Below, piece by piece: positions 8,321 to 17,190 of a stretch of 64,000 nucleotides of DNA (positions are counted from its first letter, which is position 1; the number at the start of each line of letters is the position of its first letter). The DNA comes from Rhizobium sp. CG5 (GTDB taxonomy: Bacteria > Pseudomonadota > Alphaproteobacteria > Rhizobiales > Rhizobiaceae): positions 1-64,000 of the forward strand of contig NZ_JABAEF010000014.1 in NCBI RefSeq assembly GCF_023701945.1. The letters run 5' to 3'. A program made the translations under genes and the position numbers. The notes under the pieces were generated by a model. It was not told the DNA's origin. It saw only the letters and a program-made list of their open reading frames with translations, and did not search any database.

Positions 8321-9724
8321 ATGATGCTATCCATTCGTGTAGCCGCACCCCTCGCAATGCTTATACTGTCCGGCTGCGTCAGCGGACCGGAACACACTCC
8401 GCCCACGACCGACCTGCCGATGAAATATGCCGAAGGCGGCAAGGAATCGTCCGGCGACGTTTCCATGGCCGCCTGGTGGACAGCTTTCAACGACAAGCGG
8501 CTGAACGGCCTCGTTGAACAGGGGCTGTCCCAGAACCTCGATATCCTGCAGGCGATGGAGCGTATCGAGCAGGCCCGGGCCACCGTCGTTTCCTCTGGAG
8601 CCGGCGGGCTGCCAAGCCTCACCGGGACGGCAAGCTTCGAGGGCGACCAGACAAATGGCAGCTATACCTCCAGCCCTAAGACCTGGACGTCAAGTGGTGG
8701 ACTTTCCGTGTCCTGGCTGATTGACATCTGGGGCCAATATCGCCGCGCCAAGCAGAGCGCCCTGGCTTCCTTGGATGAAGCCTATTCCAGCGTCGATACA
8801 TCCCGTTTGACGTATTTGTCTGATCTGACAACGGCATACATTAACGCACGTTACTATCAGGCTCAGCTTGCCATTTCCAATGAGGCCGTCAAATCCCGTC
8901 GCGAGACATTGTCGCTCACCAAGCTCCAGCTCGAGGCAGGCGCGGCCTCCCGCCTCGATGTGGTTCAGGCAGAGGGTCTGGTAAATTCGACCTTGGCCGA
9001 CATTCCTAGCTATGAAGCAAGCTACTACAGCTACGCCTACCAAATTTCGACGCTTCTTGGGCTTCCGGCCGCCACGTTGATCAATGATATGAACAAGAAC
9101 ACTGGTCAACCCGTTCCGCGCGGCAAGGTTCTTTCCGGCATACCGGCCGATCTGATTCGCAACCGCCCGGATATTCGCAGTGCCGAACGTGCTCTGGCTG
9201 CCGCCGTGTATGATATTGGCAATGCCGAGGCACAGCTGTTGCCATCCATCACCCTGGGTGGGTCCATTTCGCCATCTTATGTGCGTTCCAGCAATGCTAG
9301 TGGAACAGCCACCTCCTGGTCCTTTGGACCTTCCCTTAGCCTGCCAATCTTTGATGGCGGAACGTTACGTGCCAATGTGAAGAGCAAAGAGTCCATTGCC
9401 CGCGAAAAATACCTGGCCTGGAAGCAAACGGTACTGCAGGCAGTTGAAGACGTGGAGAGCGCGCTCGCAGCTTATAACCGCGACGCCCGTTCCGTTGCCG
9501 CCAACAGCACCTATGTGAGCTCCTACAAGGAAGCTTTGGTGCTCTCCACAGCATCCTATAAGGACGGCGCATCGTCTCTGCTCGATGTTCTTGACGCGCA
9601 GCGTTCTTTGACAACCGCTCAGGCGAGCCTTGCATCATCCATCCGACAGATGGCAACCGATTACGTCACCCTCAACGTGGCAATCGGCGGCGGTTATGCC
9701 TTTCCGGCAAAGGTCGCTAAGTAA
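8321..9724 (+). CDS. Outer-membrane efflux lipoprotein, OprM/NodT family
   Basis: A 467-residue TolC-like outer-membrane factor that completes the tripartite pump. The N-terminal signal ends in a lipobox LSGC (Cys19), as in OprM and NodT relatives. Two repeated coiled-coil/beta halves are visible, with the family-typical DIRSAERAL and DGGTLRANV segments in the second half. The ATG at 8321 is followed at once by a second ATG; an AGGA lies just upstream. The 132-base gap from the pump gene is longer than the adaptor-pump gap but has no terminator, so co-transcription is likely. Confidence 0.9.
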   Translation: MMLSIRVAAPLAMLILSGCVSGPEHTPPTTDLPMKYAEGGKESSGDVSMAAWWTAFNDKRLNGLVEQGLSQNLDILQAMERIEQARATVVSSGAGGLPSLTGTASFEGDQTNGSYTSSPKTWTSSGGLSVSWLIDIWGQYRRAKQSALASLDEAYSSVDTSRLTYLSDLTTAYINARYYQAQLAISNEAVKSRRETLSLTKLQLEAGAASRLDVVQAEGLVNSTLADIPSYEASYYSYAYQISTLLGLPAATLINDMNKNTGQPVPRGKVLSGIPADLIRNRPDIRSAERALAAAVYDIGNAEAQLLPSITLGGSISPSYVRSSNASGTATSWSFGPSLSLPIFDGGTLRANVKSKESIAREKYLAWKQTVLQAVEDVESALAAYNRDARSVAANSTYVSSYKEALVLSTASYKDGASSLLDVLDAQRSLTTAQASLASSIRQMATDYVTLNVAIGGGYAFPAKVAK

Positions 9725-9738
9725 CTCCATGTATCGCA

Positions 9739-9773
9739 ACGCCCGGCAGCCATTGGGGCTGCCGGGCGTTTTC
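9739..9773. terminator. Terminator between efflux operon and convergent regulator
   Basis: GCCCGGCAGC (9741-9750) pairs perfectly with GCTGCCGGGC (9759-9768), followed by GTTTTC. It closes the efflux operon and may also serve the convergent minus-strand regulator ending at 9787. Confidence 0.75.
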
Positions 9774-9786
9774 ATTCGATCGCGTG

Positions 9787-10617
9787 TCAGAATGTCGCCG
9801 GCGTGTTGATCCAGATGAGCACGGTCTCAGCGTCCGAACTGTTCTTCCACGCATGCGGCCTGCGGCTTTCGAAGTAAAAGCTGTCGCCGGCATGCAGTTC
9901 GAAAAACATGTCACCGTCCAGAACAATCTCAAGGCGGCCGGCCAGCACGTGCAGGAACTCTTCGCCCTCGTGCTGGTAGGCGCCTTCGCTCGAGGCTCCC
10001 GGTGCCAGTTGGAAACGATTGCATTCCATCTGGTTGCGCCCTTCCGCCAGCACCTGCACCGCCACGCCCGATGACGTCGGCGGCCAACTCGGCCAACTTC
10101 CGCCCCTGATCAGCGACTCCCTGCCCTCGCCGCGCTCCTGTCCGCTCAGTGATGCGATGGTTGTGCCGAGAGCGCGCGCCACGGCATGCAGGGCGGTAAA
10201 CGAGAGCCCCTGCGACGTGCGCTCGAAGGTCGAAAGCTGGGACATTGAGACGCCGGTGGACTGAGCGACGGATTCCAGTGTCCTGCCCGCATCCCGCCGC
10301 AGCCGCCGCACTTTCAGACCGACCGGAATTTCTGTCGTGTCCCGCATCTCCTCGCTGGGCGCCGGGACCCTGCCTTTCTGGTCTGCGGCAATTTCCGCGG
10401 GCAGGCTTTCCCGGATCGCGGCCGGATTGAGACCCTTTTCTTGGCGAAGCCAGGCAATGGTCTTCAACCTTTCGACAAGGGTGCGATCATAGAGCCGCTG
10501 CCCGGATGGGGTGCGGATCGGCTGGATCAAGCCCTGCGTTTCCCATAGTCTAAGCGTCGAAGGGGAAACGCCCGCCATGCGGGCCGCTTCGGCGATCTTG
10601 AAACGGATGATATCCAT
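9787..10617 (-). CDS. MerR-XRE-cupin three-domain regulator of gabTD
   Basis: The 276-residue protein has a MerR-type winged helix-turn-helix at about 5-73 (IAEAARMAGVSPSTLRLWE), an XRE/Cro-type helix-turn-helix at about 99-155 (GRTLESVAQSTGVSMSQLS) and a cupin sensor at about 200-272 (HEGEEFLHVLAGRLEI, GDSFYFESRRPHAW). Most relatives have only one of the two DNA-binding domains with the cupin. The ATG at 10617 is used; ATG 10653 is also possible. It is divergent from gabT, and the 160-base gap carries inverted repeats. It probably controls 4-aminobutyrate catabolism, but the ligand of the cupin is unknown. Confidence 0.8.
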   Translation of the reverse strand: MDIIRFKIAEAARMAGVSPSTLRLWETQGLIQPIRTPSGQRLYDRTLVERLKTIAWLRQEKGLNPAAIRESLPAEIAADQKGRVPAPSEEMRDTTEIPVGLKVRRLRRDAGRTLESVAQSTGVSMSQLSTFERTSQGLSFTALHAVARALGTTIASLSGQERGEGRESLIRGGSWPSWPPTSSGVAVQVLAEGRNQMECNRFQLAPGASSEGAYQHEGEEFLHVLAGRLEIVLDGDMFFELHAGDSFYFESRRPHAWKNSSDAETVLIWINTPATF

Positions 10618-10662
10618 GAGGACCGAACCCTGTCTGCGCGATGGTGTCGTCATCCGTGATGA

Positions 10663-10723
10663 TTGCGATAAACCATATTGCAAGTCTACAGAAAAAATGT
10701 AGGAAATATCGCAGCCTTGCGAT
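10663..10723. promoter_or_regulatory. Operator-like repeats in the regulator/gabT intergenic region
   Basis: Three short symmetries cluster here. CTACA (10686-10690) and TGTAG (10698-10702) flank a 7-base A-rich spacer. ATCGCA (10708-10713) faces TGCGAT (10718-10723). TTGCGAT occurs at 10663-10669 and again at 10717-10723. They are good candidates for binding by the adjacent MerR-XRE-cupin protein, which has two DNA-binding domains. Confidence 0.4.
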
Positions 10724-10777
10724 CGCACCGAGAAACCGACGCCGAAGGTAAACCGCTCACCAGAGGATTTTTTTGAA

Positions 10778-12064
10778 ATGAAGAACTCCGAGATCGCAAT
10801 ACGCAAGAACGACGCCATCTCGCGCGGCGTCGGCATGACCACGCAGATCTACGCCGATCGGGCCGAAAATGCCGAGATCTGGGATGTCGAGGGCAACCGC
10901 TATATCGATTTCGCCGGCGGCATCGCGGTTCTCAATACCGGTCACCGCCACCCCAAGGTGATCGAAGCCGTCAAGAAGCAGCTCGACCGCTTTACCCACA
11001 CCTGCCACCAGGTCGTGCCCTATGAGAACTACGTGGCGCTGGCCGAGCGGTTGAACGCCATGGTGCCGGTGGAAGGCACCAAGAAGACGATCTTTGCGAC
11101 GACCGGCGCCGAAGCCGTCGAAAACGCCGTCAAGATCGCCCGTGCCGCCACCGGCCGCTCTGCCGTCATCGCCTTTACCGGCGGCTTCCACGGCCGCACT
11201 TTCATGGGCATGGCGCTAACCGGCAAGGTCGTGCCCTACAAGGTCGGCTTCGGCCAGATGATGGGCGACGTCTTCCACGTGCCGTTCCCGATCGAGATGC
11301 ACGGCATTGACGTTGAAACCTCGCTCGACGTGCTCGACAAGCTGTTCAAGGCCGATGTCGACCCCAAGCGCGTTGCCGCCATCATCATCGAGCCGGTGCA
11401 GGGCGAAGGCGGCTTCTACGAAGTACCGCGCGCCCTGATGAAGGGCCTGCGCCAGATCTGCGACGATCATGGCATCCTGCTGATTGCCGACGAAGTGCAG
11501 ACCGGCTTTGCCCGCACCGGCAAGATGTTTGCCATGCAGCATTATGACGTGGCGCCTGATCTCGTCACCATGGCCAAGAGCCTGGCCGGCGGCTTCCCAC
11601 TCTCGGCCGTCACCGGTCGCGCCGAACTGATGGATGCCCCCGGCCCCGGCGGCCTGGGCGGCACCTATGCCGGCAATCCGCTTGCCATTGCCGCAGCCCA
11701 TGCCGTACTCGACGTCATCGAGGAAGAAAAGCTCTGCGACCGCGCCAACCAGCTGGGTGGCCGCCTGAAGCAGCGTCTCGAGGCGCTGCGCGCCGATATC
11801 CCGCAGATTTCCGATATTCGCGGTCCGGGCTTCATGAATGCCGTCGAATTCGCCGTACCGGGCTCGATCAAGCCGAGTGCCGATTTCACCAATGCCGTGC
11901 GCCTGAAGGCGCTCGAAAAGGGCCTCATTCTGCTGACATGCGGCATCTATTCAAACGTGATCCGCTTCCTCGCCCCCATCACGGTGCAGGATGATATTTT
12001 CAACGAAGCACTCGACATCATTGAGGCTTCCATTCGCGAATGTGCGGAGGACGCAAAGAAATGA
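10778..12064 (+). CDS. gabT: 4-aminobutyrate aminotransferase
   Basis: A class III PLP aminotransferase of 428 residues that converts 4-aminobutyrate and 2-oxoglutarate to succinate semialdehyde and glutamate. Visible features are the substrate-region GGFHGRTFMGMALTG, the PLP-binding aspartate in ADEVQTGFARTG, and the Schiff-base lysine Lys267 in MAKSLAGGFPLSAVTG. Its stop codon overlaps the gabD start in ATGA, so the two are translationally coupled. The GABA assignment rests on similarity plus the coupled gabD. Confidence 0.9.
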   Translation: MKNSEIAIRKNDAISRGVGMTTQIYADRAENAEIWDVEGNRYIDFAGGIAVLNTGHRHPKVIEAVKKQLDRFTHTCHQVVPYENYVALAERLNAMVPVEGTKKTIFATTGAEAVENAVKIARAATGRSAVIAFTGGFHGRTFMGMALTGKVVPYKVGFGQMMGDVFHVPFPIEMHGIDVETSLDVLDKLFKADVDPKRVAAIIIEPVQGEGGFYEVPRALMKGLRQICDDHGILLIADEVQTGFARTGKMFAMQHYDVAPDLVTMAKSLAGGFPLSAVTGRAELMDAPGPGGLGGTYAGNPLAIAAAHAVLDVIEEEKLCDRANQLGGRLKQRLEALRADIPQISDIRGPGFMNAVEFAVPGSIKPSADFTNAVRLKALEKGLILLTCGIYSNVIRFLAPITVQDDIFNEALDIIEASIRECAEDAKK

Positions 12065-13545
12065 GCATTTCGGCCACACTGACATCCAAGCTGAAAGACC
12101 CGTCGCTGGCGACCGACAAGTCGCTGGTCGGTGCCGACTGGCTATCGGCCAGCGACAGCGGCAAGACCTTCGACGTCACCAATCCGGCCAATGGCGAGGT
12201 CATCGCCACCCTGCCCGATCTCGGACAGGCCGAAGTGACCCGCGCCATCGATGCCGCCTATAAGGCGCAGAAGGCCTGGGCGAAGAAGACCGGCAAGGAG
12301 CGTGCCGGCATCCTGCGCAAGCTCTATGACCTGATGGTCGCCAATGCCGACGATCTCGCCACCATCCTGACCATGGAAATGGGCAAGCCCTGGCCGGAAG
12401 CCCGCGGCGAAATCCTCTATGGCGCCTCCTATGTCGAATGGTTCGGCGAAGAGGCCAAGCGCGTCTACGGCGACACGATCCCCGGTCATCAGGCCGACAA
12501 GCGGATCATCATCATCAAGCAGCCGATCGGCGTCGTCGGCGCGATCACGCCGTGGAACTTCCCCAATGCCATGCTGGCCCGCAAGATGGCGCCGGCCATT
12601 GCGGTCGGTTGCGCCATGGTCTCGAAGCCCGCCGCCCAGACGCCGCTGTCGGCCCTGGCCCTGGCCATTCTGTGCGAGCGTGCCGGCCTGCCCGCCGGGA
12701 TCTTTTCCGTGCTCACCGCCACCGATGCGGCCATGGTCGGCAAGGAAATGTGCGAGAACGACAAGGTCCGCAAGCTGACCTTTACCGGCTCCACCAATGT
12801 CGGCCGCATCCTGATGCGCCAGGGCGCCGACCAGATCATGAAGCTCGGCCTGGAGCTGGGCGGCAATGCCCCGTTCATCGTCTTTGACGACGCCGATCTC
12901 GATGCCGCCGTCGAAGGCGCCATGGTCTCGAAATACCGTAATGCCGGCCAGACCTGCGTCTGCGCCAACCGCCTCTATGTGCAATCCGGCGTCTACGAGG
13001 CTTTCGCTGCGAAGCTCGCCGAGCGCGTCGCCAAGATGAAGGTCGGCGACGGCTTCACAGAAGGCGTCACCACCGGTCCGTTGATCGACACAAATGCCCT
13101 GAAGAAAGTCCGCGAACACGTTGCAGACGCCGTCTCCAAGGGTGCAAAGATTGCCGCCGGCGGCGAAACCTCCGATCTCGGCGGCCTGTTCTTCGAGCCG
13201 ACCATCCTGACCGGCGTTACCAGCGACATGCGGGTCGCCGTCGAGGAAACTTTCGGTCCGGTGGCGCCGCTCTTCAAGTTCGAAACGGAAGAGGAAGTCG
13301 TCGAACTCGCCAACAATACCGAGTTCGGCCTCGCCTCCTATTTCTTCTCAAAAGATATCGCCAAGATCTTCCGGGTCGCCGAAGCCCTGGAATATGGCAT
13401 GGTCGGCATCAATACCGGCCTGATCTCCACGGAAGTGGCGCCCTTCGGCGGCATCAAGCAGTCCGGCCTTGGCCGCGAAGGCTCAAAATACGGCACCGAC
13501 GACTATACCGAGATAAAGTATCTCTGCCTCGGCGGCATCGAGTAA
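12061..13545 (+). CDS. gabD: Succinate-semialdehyde dehydrogenase
   Basis: A 494-residue NAD(P)-dependent aldehyde dehydrogenase oxidising succinate semialdehyde to succinate, the second step of GABA breakdown. The catalytic Cys299 lies in GQTCVCANR and the general base Glu265 in LELGGNAPFIVF; the cofactor-binding segment GAITPWNFPNAM is also present. The start is the ATG at 12061 inside the ATGA overlap with gabT; an upstream in-frame extension to 12040 lies within gabT and is rejected. It forms a two-gene operon with gabT. Confidence 0.9.
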   Translation: MSISATLTSKLKDPSLATDKSLVGADWLSASDSGKTFDVTNPANGEVIATLPDLGQAEVTRAIDAAYKAQKAWAKKTGKERAGILRKLYDLMVANADDLATILTMEMGKPWPEARGEILYGASYVEWFGEEAKRVYGDTIPGHQADKRIIIIKQPIGVVGAITPWNFPNAMLARKMAPAIAVGCAMVSKPAAQTPLSALALAILCERAGLPAGIFSVLTATDAAMVGKEMCENDKVRKLTFTGSTNVGRILMRQGADQIMKLGLELGGNAPFIVFDDADLDAAVEGAMVSKYRNAGQTCVCANRLYVQSGVYEAFAAKLAERVAKMKVGDGFTEGVTTGPLIDTNALKKVREHVADAVSKGAKIAAGGETSDLGGLFFEPTILTGVTSDMRVAVEETFGPVAPLFKFETEEEVVELANNTEFGLASYFFSKDIAKIFRVAEALEYGMVGINTGLISTEVAPFGGIKQSGLGREGSKYGTDDYTEIKYLCLGGIE

Positions 13546-13563
13546 GAAGAGGTCAAGAGACTG

Positions 13564-13586
13564 CCCCGGACGGATCCCGTCCGGGG
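13564..13586. terminator. Strong hairpin after gabD
   Basis: CCCCGGACGG and CCGTCCGGGG form a perfect 10-base stem with a 3-base loop 18 bases after the gabD stop. No T-run follows, so it may stabilise the 3' end or act with other factors rather than as a classical terminator. Confidence 0.4.
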
Positions 13587-13609
13587 TCTAGGCTCTGGCA
13601 TCAATCTGA

Positions 13610-13975
13610 TCAAAGCAGATAGGGGATCCGCACACCCGGCATATTAGCTGGAAAATCCTTGCTGTTGCGCGTCACGATCAACATCGAATGCACATCAGCG
13701 CTTGCCCAGATGATTGCATCCGGCAGCTTGATACGCTCGCTCTTGCGGATAGCAACAGCGCGTTCGGCAACGACATCGTCAAGCGGGATGATCTGGAAGC
13801 CGGCAAGGAATGCCCGCGTTCCCGCTTCGACATCCGGTCTGGCGCCGATCAGAACTTCCATTGCAGTGATGATGCTGATTGCCTTTTGCGAATAGCGCTT
13901 CAGCTCATCCTGCGCGAGTTCCACGCCGTTCAGATAGTCGATCAGGATATTAGTGTCGAAAAGCGCCTTCACCAT
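13610..13975 (-). CDS. vapC: VapC-type PIN-domain toxin
   Basis: A 121-residue PIN-domain ribonuclease, the toxin of a type II toxin-antitoxin pair. The acidic residues of the fold are in place: Asp7 in LFDTNILID, Glu40 in AMEVLIGAR, Asp86 in KLPDAIIWASA, and the C-terminal TRNSKDF segment. Its start overlaps the end of the antitoxin gene by 7 bases, which fits coupled translation with antitoxin first. PIN toxins usually cleave tRNA or rRNA; the target here is unknown. Confidence 0.88.
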   Translation of the reverse strand: MVKALFDTNILIDYLNGVELAQDELKRYSQKAISIITAMEVLIGARPDVEAGTRAFLAGFQIIPLDDVVAERAVAIRKSERIKLPDAIIWASADVHSMLIVTRNSKDFPANMPGVRIPYLL

Positions 13976-14184
13976 TCGCGCCGCAAGTCTTCCTGATACG
14001 CGAGCCCATCGATCGCATGATCACCCCAGAGGCCGAACGCATCGCCTTCGGTCTTTCTGGCCTGGACCTTCAGAAACCCATCGATCGCCTGTCTGATCAA
14101 TGCAGCTCGCGAGACCTTTTGTTCGCTTGCGATCTGATCGAGTGCCTTCACCTCGGCATCGCCGATATCTACCAGTGTACGCAT
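13969..14184 (-). CDS. Ribbon-helix-helix antitoxin (CopG-like) of the VapC pair
   Basis: A 71-residue protein with an N-terminal ribbon-helix-helix DNA-binding domain (residues about 3-43: VDIGDAEVKALDQIA, then KVSRAALIRQAIDGF). A Trp- and acid-rich C-terminal tail probably wraps the toxin. Antitoxin-first order and the 7-base overlap with the PIN gene are typical of vapBC modules. A perfect palindrome starts 10 bases upstream of the start codon and probably serves autoregulation. Confidence 0.85.
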   Translation of the reverse strand: MRTLVDIGDAEVKALDQIASEQKVSRAALIRQAIDGFLKVQARKTEGDAFGLWGDHAIDGLAYQEDLRREW

Positions 14185-14193
14185 CGCTTCCCC

Positions 14194-14208
14194 CGATATT
14201 TGATATCG
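14194..14208. promoter_or_regulatory. Palindromic operator of the toxin-antitoxin operon
   Basis: CGATAT and ATATCG are perfect 6-base arms around TTG, immediately upstream of the antitoxin start and next to an A/T-rich stretch that could be the -10 region. Ribbon-helix-helix antitoxins usually repress their own operon from such sites. Confidence 0.55.
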
Positions 14209-14253
14209 TCAATATATATCAGAATAGGCCTGTTTTCAATCTGCCGCTCAATA

Positions 14254-14290
14254 GCAAAAAGCCTCCGCAACGGTTCACCCTGCGGAGGCT
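14254..14290 (-). terminator. Terminator of efp
   Basis: On the minus strand AGCCTCCGCA (14281-14290) pairs perfectly with TGCGGAGGCT (14260-14269), followed by TTTTT. It lies 25 bases after the efp stop codon. Confidence 0.8.
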
Positions 14291-14314
14291 TCGAAGTCTT
14301 GAAAACGGCAGGGA

Positions 14315-14884
14315 TCAATCCTTGGCGCGTTCGACGTAGGAATTGTCTTCTGTCAGGATGACGACGCGGGTGCCGGCATTGACATGCGGCGGCACCATGG
14401 TGCGCACGCCGTTGTTGAGGATCGCCGGCTTGTAGGAGGACGACGCCGTCTGGCCCTTAACGACCGGTTCGGTCTCGACGATCTCGAAGGTCATCTGGCG
14501 CGGCAGCTGCAGCGCCAGCGCCATGCCTTCGTAGATCGACAGGATGACCGACATGCCTTCCTGCAGATAAGGCTTGGCGTCGCCCACGGTCTCGACGTCG
14601 ACCGCCACCTGATCGTAGTTTTCCGGGTTCATGAAGTGGAAACCTTCGCCGTCCTCGTAAAGGAACTGGTAGGTCTTGTCTTCGACGAAAGCCCGCTCGA
14701 CCTGTTCGGTCGTGCGCCAGCGTTCCGAAACCTTCACGCCGTCGACGATGCGGCGCATGTCGACCTGGGTGACGGGCGTTCCCTTGCCGGGATGGAAGTT
14801 GGCAGCGGTGAGAACGACGTAAAGCTTGCCGTCCACATCGAGCACGTTGCCTTTGCGAACCGAAGAGGCGATGACCTTGACCAT
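14315..14884 (-). CDS. efp: Translation elongation factor P
   Basis: EF-P relieves ribosome stalling at polyproline. The 189-residue protein has the three beta-domains of the family. Domain I carries HPGKG with Lys34, the residue that EpmA/EpmB modify with beta-lysine. The C-terminal domain ends in VNAGTRVVILTEDNSYVERAKD-like sequence. The ATG at 14884 gives the standard length; the long upstream extension of the frame overlaps epmA on the other strand and is a shadow. The Agrobacterium homologue is known as chvH. It is divergent from epmA-epmB. Confidence 0.95.
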   Translation of the reverse strand: MVKVIASSVRKGNVLDVDGKLYVVLTAANFHPGKGTPVTQVDMRRIVDGVKVSERWRTTEQVERAFVEDKTYQFLYEDGEGFHFMNPENYDQVAVDVETVGDAKPYLQEGMSVILSIYEGMALALQLPRQMTFEIVETEPVVKGQTASSSYKPAILNNGVRTMVPPHVNAGTRVVILTEDNSYVERAKD

Positions 14885-15031
14885 TGGAATTCCTTGTATC
14901 TGCGCAAGACCCATCGTAAAGGACGGCCTGTCGTCCTTACCGACGTCTTCAATATCTTTTTTCCTGGGCGCACCTAACCCAAAATCGGCGAAATAGCCAG
15001 CCCGTGTTGCGATAAGGACCGAGAAACCGGA

Positions 15032-16096
15032 ATGAATGACAACCGTCCATCCGCCTCGCCCTGGTGGACGCCCGGCGTCCATGCCGACCGGCGTCCGTTT
15101 CTGCTCGGTCGAAATGCGATCCAGGCACGGTTGCGCGGTTTCTTCGCCGAACAGGCCTTCATCGAGGTCGATACCGCCACCCTGCAGGTCTCGCCCGGCA
15201 ACGAGGCCCATCTGCACGCCTTTGCGACGGAAGCCATCGGCCCCGATGGACAGGGCACGCCGCTTTATCTGCACACCTCCCCGGAATTCGCCTGCAAGAA
15301 ACTGCTGGCCGCCGGAGAGCAGCGTATCGCCTGCTTCGCCCATGTCTATCGCAACCGCGAACGCGGCCCGCTGCATCACCCGGAATTCACCATGCTCGAA
15401 TGGTACCGGGCCGGCGAGAGTTATGAGGCGCTGATGGCGGATGCCGCCGAGATCCTGGCGCTGGCCGCCGATGTGGTCAAGGCCGGCCTGCTGACCTATC
15501 GCGGCCGCAGCACCGATCCCTTCCAGGAGCCGCAGCGAATAAGCGTCGCAGACGCCTTCAAGCGCTATGCCGGCATCGACCTGCTGTCCTCCGTAGAGGC
15601 CAGCGGCGCTACCGACCGCGACCATCTGGCGGCCGAATTGCTGCAAGCCGGCATCCGTCACGCCGAAGACGACACCTGGGCCGATCTCTTCAGCCGCGTC
15701 ATCGTCGAAAAGGTCGAGCCCAATCTCGGCTTCGGCCGGCCAACCATTCTCGACGAATACCCTGTCTGCGAGGCAGCCCTTGCCCGGCCCTCAGCACACG
15801 ATCCGCGCGTCGCCGAACGCTTCGAGCTGTACGCCTGCGGCGTGGAGCTGGCCAATGCCTTCGGCGAACTGACGGACGCCACCGAGCAACGTCGCCGCTT
15901 TCAGGCCGAAATGGTGGAAAAGCAGCGGGTCTATGGCGAAACCTATCCGCTCGACGAGGACTTTCTCGCAGCCCTTGCCATCATGCCTGAGGCAAGCGGC
16001 ATAGCGCTCGGCTTCGACCGGCTGGTGATGCTGGCCACCGGCGCCCAGCGTATCGAGCAGGTCATCTGGGCCCCTGTCGCGGATACGACCGCATGA
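15032..16096 (+). CDS. epmA: EF-P beta-lysine ligase (GenX/PoxA/YjeA)
   Basis: A 354-residue class II lysyl-tRNA synthetase-like enzyme without the anticodon-binding domain. In this family it attaches (R)-beta-lysine to Lys34 of EF-P. Motif 2 is visible at about 105-125 (YRNRERG, HHPEFTMLEWY) and motif 3 at about 323-334 (GIALGFDRLVML). The absence of an N-terminal OB fold separates it from LysRS. It overlaps epmB by four bases (ATGA) and is divergent from efp across 147 bases. Confidence 0.93.
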   Translation: MNDNRPSASPWWTPGVHADRRPFLLGRNAIQARLRGFFAEQAFIEVDTATLQVSPGNEAHLHAFATEAIGPDGQGTPLYLHTSPEFACKKLLAAGEQRIACFAHVYRNRERGPLHHPEFTMLEWYRAGESYEALMADAAEILALAADVVKAGLLTYRGRSTDPFQEPQRISVADAFKRYAGIDLLSSVEASGATDRDHLAAELLQAGIRHAEDDTWADLFSRVIVEKVEPNLGFGRPTILDEYPVCEAALARPSAHDPRVAERFELYACGVELANAFGELTDATEQRRRFQAEMVEKQRVYGETYPLDEDFLAALAIMPEASGIALGFDRLVMLATGAQRIEQVIWAPVADTTA

Positions 16097-17139
16097 CACG
16101 CAGAAGCCTCACCAGCGTCGACGACCTGCTGACCGCCGGCCTCATCGAGGCGGCCAAGGCCGACGGCCTTCACGATGTGGGTTCGCGCTATGCGGTGGCC
16201 CTGACGCCGACGCTGGTCGATCTGATCGACCGTAAAGACGCACACGATCCGATCGCCGCACAATTTGTGCCAACGGAAAACGAACTCGTGCACACGCCGG
16301 ACGAAAACGCCGACCCGATCGGCGATCACGTCCATAGCCCGGTCGAAGGCATCGTCCACCGCTACCCCGACCGCGTGCTGCTCAAGGCCGTGCACATCTG
16401 TCCGGTCTATTGCCGCTTCTGCTTTCGCCGCGAGATGGTCGGCCCGAAGGGCGACGGCATGCTGTCGACGGAAGCTCTTGAGCGCGCCCTCGACTATATC
16501 CGGAGCCATGCCGAAATCTGGGAAGTGATCCTGACCGGCGGCGACCCGCTGGTGCTGTCGCCGCGCCGGCTGGCCACCATCATGCAGGGCCTGGCAGGCA
16601 TTCCCCATGTCCGGATCGTCCGCTTTCACACCCGCGTGCCGGTCGTCGATCCCGGACATGTCGACCAGGCGCTGGTCGACGCCATCCGCTCCAGCGGCAA
16701 GACCACCTATGTCGCGCTGCACGCCAATCACCCGCGCGAGATGACGTCTGACGGGAGATCCGCCTGCGCCAGGCTGATCGACAGCGGCATTGTCATGGTC
16801 AGCCAGACCGTGCTGCTCAAGGGCATCAACGACGATGCGGCGGTCCTCGCCGAGCTCATGCGCACCTTCGTCGAATGGCGGATCAAACCTTATTACCTGC
16901 ATCACCCGGACAAGGCTCCGGGGACAGGCCACTTCCGGGTTTCGATCGCGCAGGGACAGGCCCTAGTCAGCGCCCTGCGCGGCACGCTCTCAGGCCTCTG
17001 CCAGCCAACCTATGTGCTCGACATTCCCGGCGGCCATGGCAAAACACCGGTCGGCGCGGAGACGATCTCGGCACAAGCAGATGGCGATTATCTCGTCGAA
17101 GACTATCGTGGTGCCAAACATTGCTATACCGACGGTTGA
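16093..17139 (+). CDS. epmB: EF-P lysine 2,3-aminomutase (YjeK)
   Basis: A radical-SAM, PLP-dependent aminomutase of 348 residues that makes (R)-beta-lysine for EF-P modification. The CxxxCxxC cluster-binding motif is Cys103, Cys107 and Cys110 (CPVYCRFC). The C-terminal PGGHGK contains the probable PLP lysine Lys317. Its ATG sits in the ATGA overlap with epmA, so both enzymes are made together. The position next to efp and epmA favours the EF-P role over a catabolic lysine 2,3-aminomutase. Confidence 0.93.
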   Translation: MTRRSLTSVDDLLTAGLIEAAKADGLHDVGSRYAVALTPTLVDLIDRKDAHDPIAAQFVPTENELVHTPDENADPIGDHVHSPVEGIVHRYPDRVLLKAVHICPVYCRFCFRREMVGPKGDGMLSTEALERALDYIRSHAEIWEVILTGGDPLVLSPRRLATIMQGLAGIPHVRIVRFHTRVPVVDPGHVDQALVDAIRSSGKTTYVALHANHPREMTSDGRSACARLIDSGIVMVSQTVLLKGINDDAAVLAELMRTFVEWRIKPYYLHHPDKAPGTGHFRVSIAQGQALVSALRGTLSGLCQPTYVLDIPGGHGKTPVGAETISAQADGDYLVEDYRGAKHCYTDG

Positions 17140-17190
17140 GCGGGCATCTAAGCGCCAAAATAGGCCTTCATTAGAAAATTTACCCGCATT

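Noticed and set aside
10735..10777. MerR-type regulator starting at 10842
   Set aside because: The extension would run across the divergent promoter region and into gabT; the MerR domain begins at 10617.
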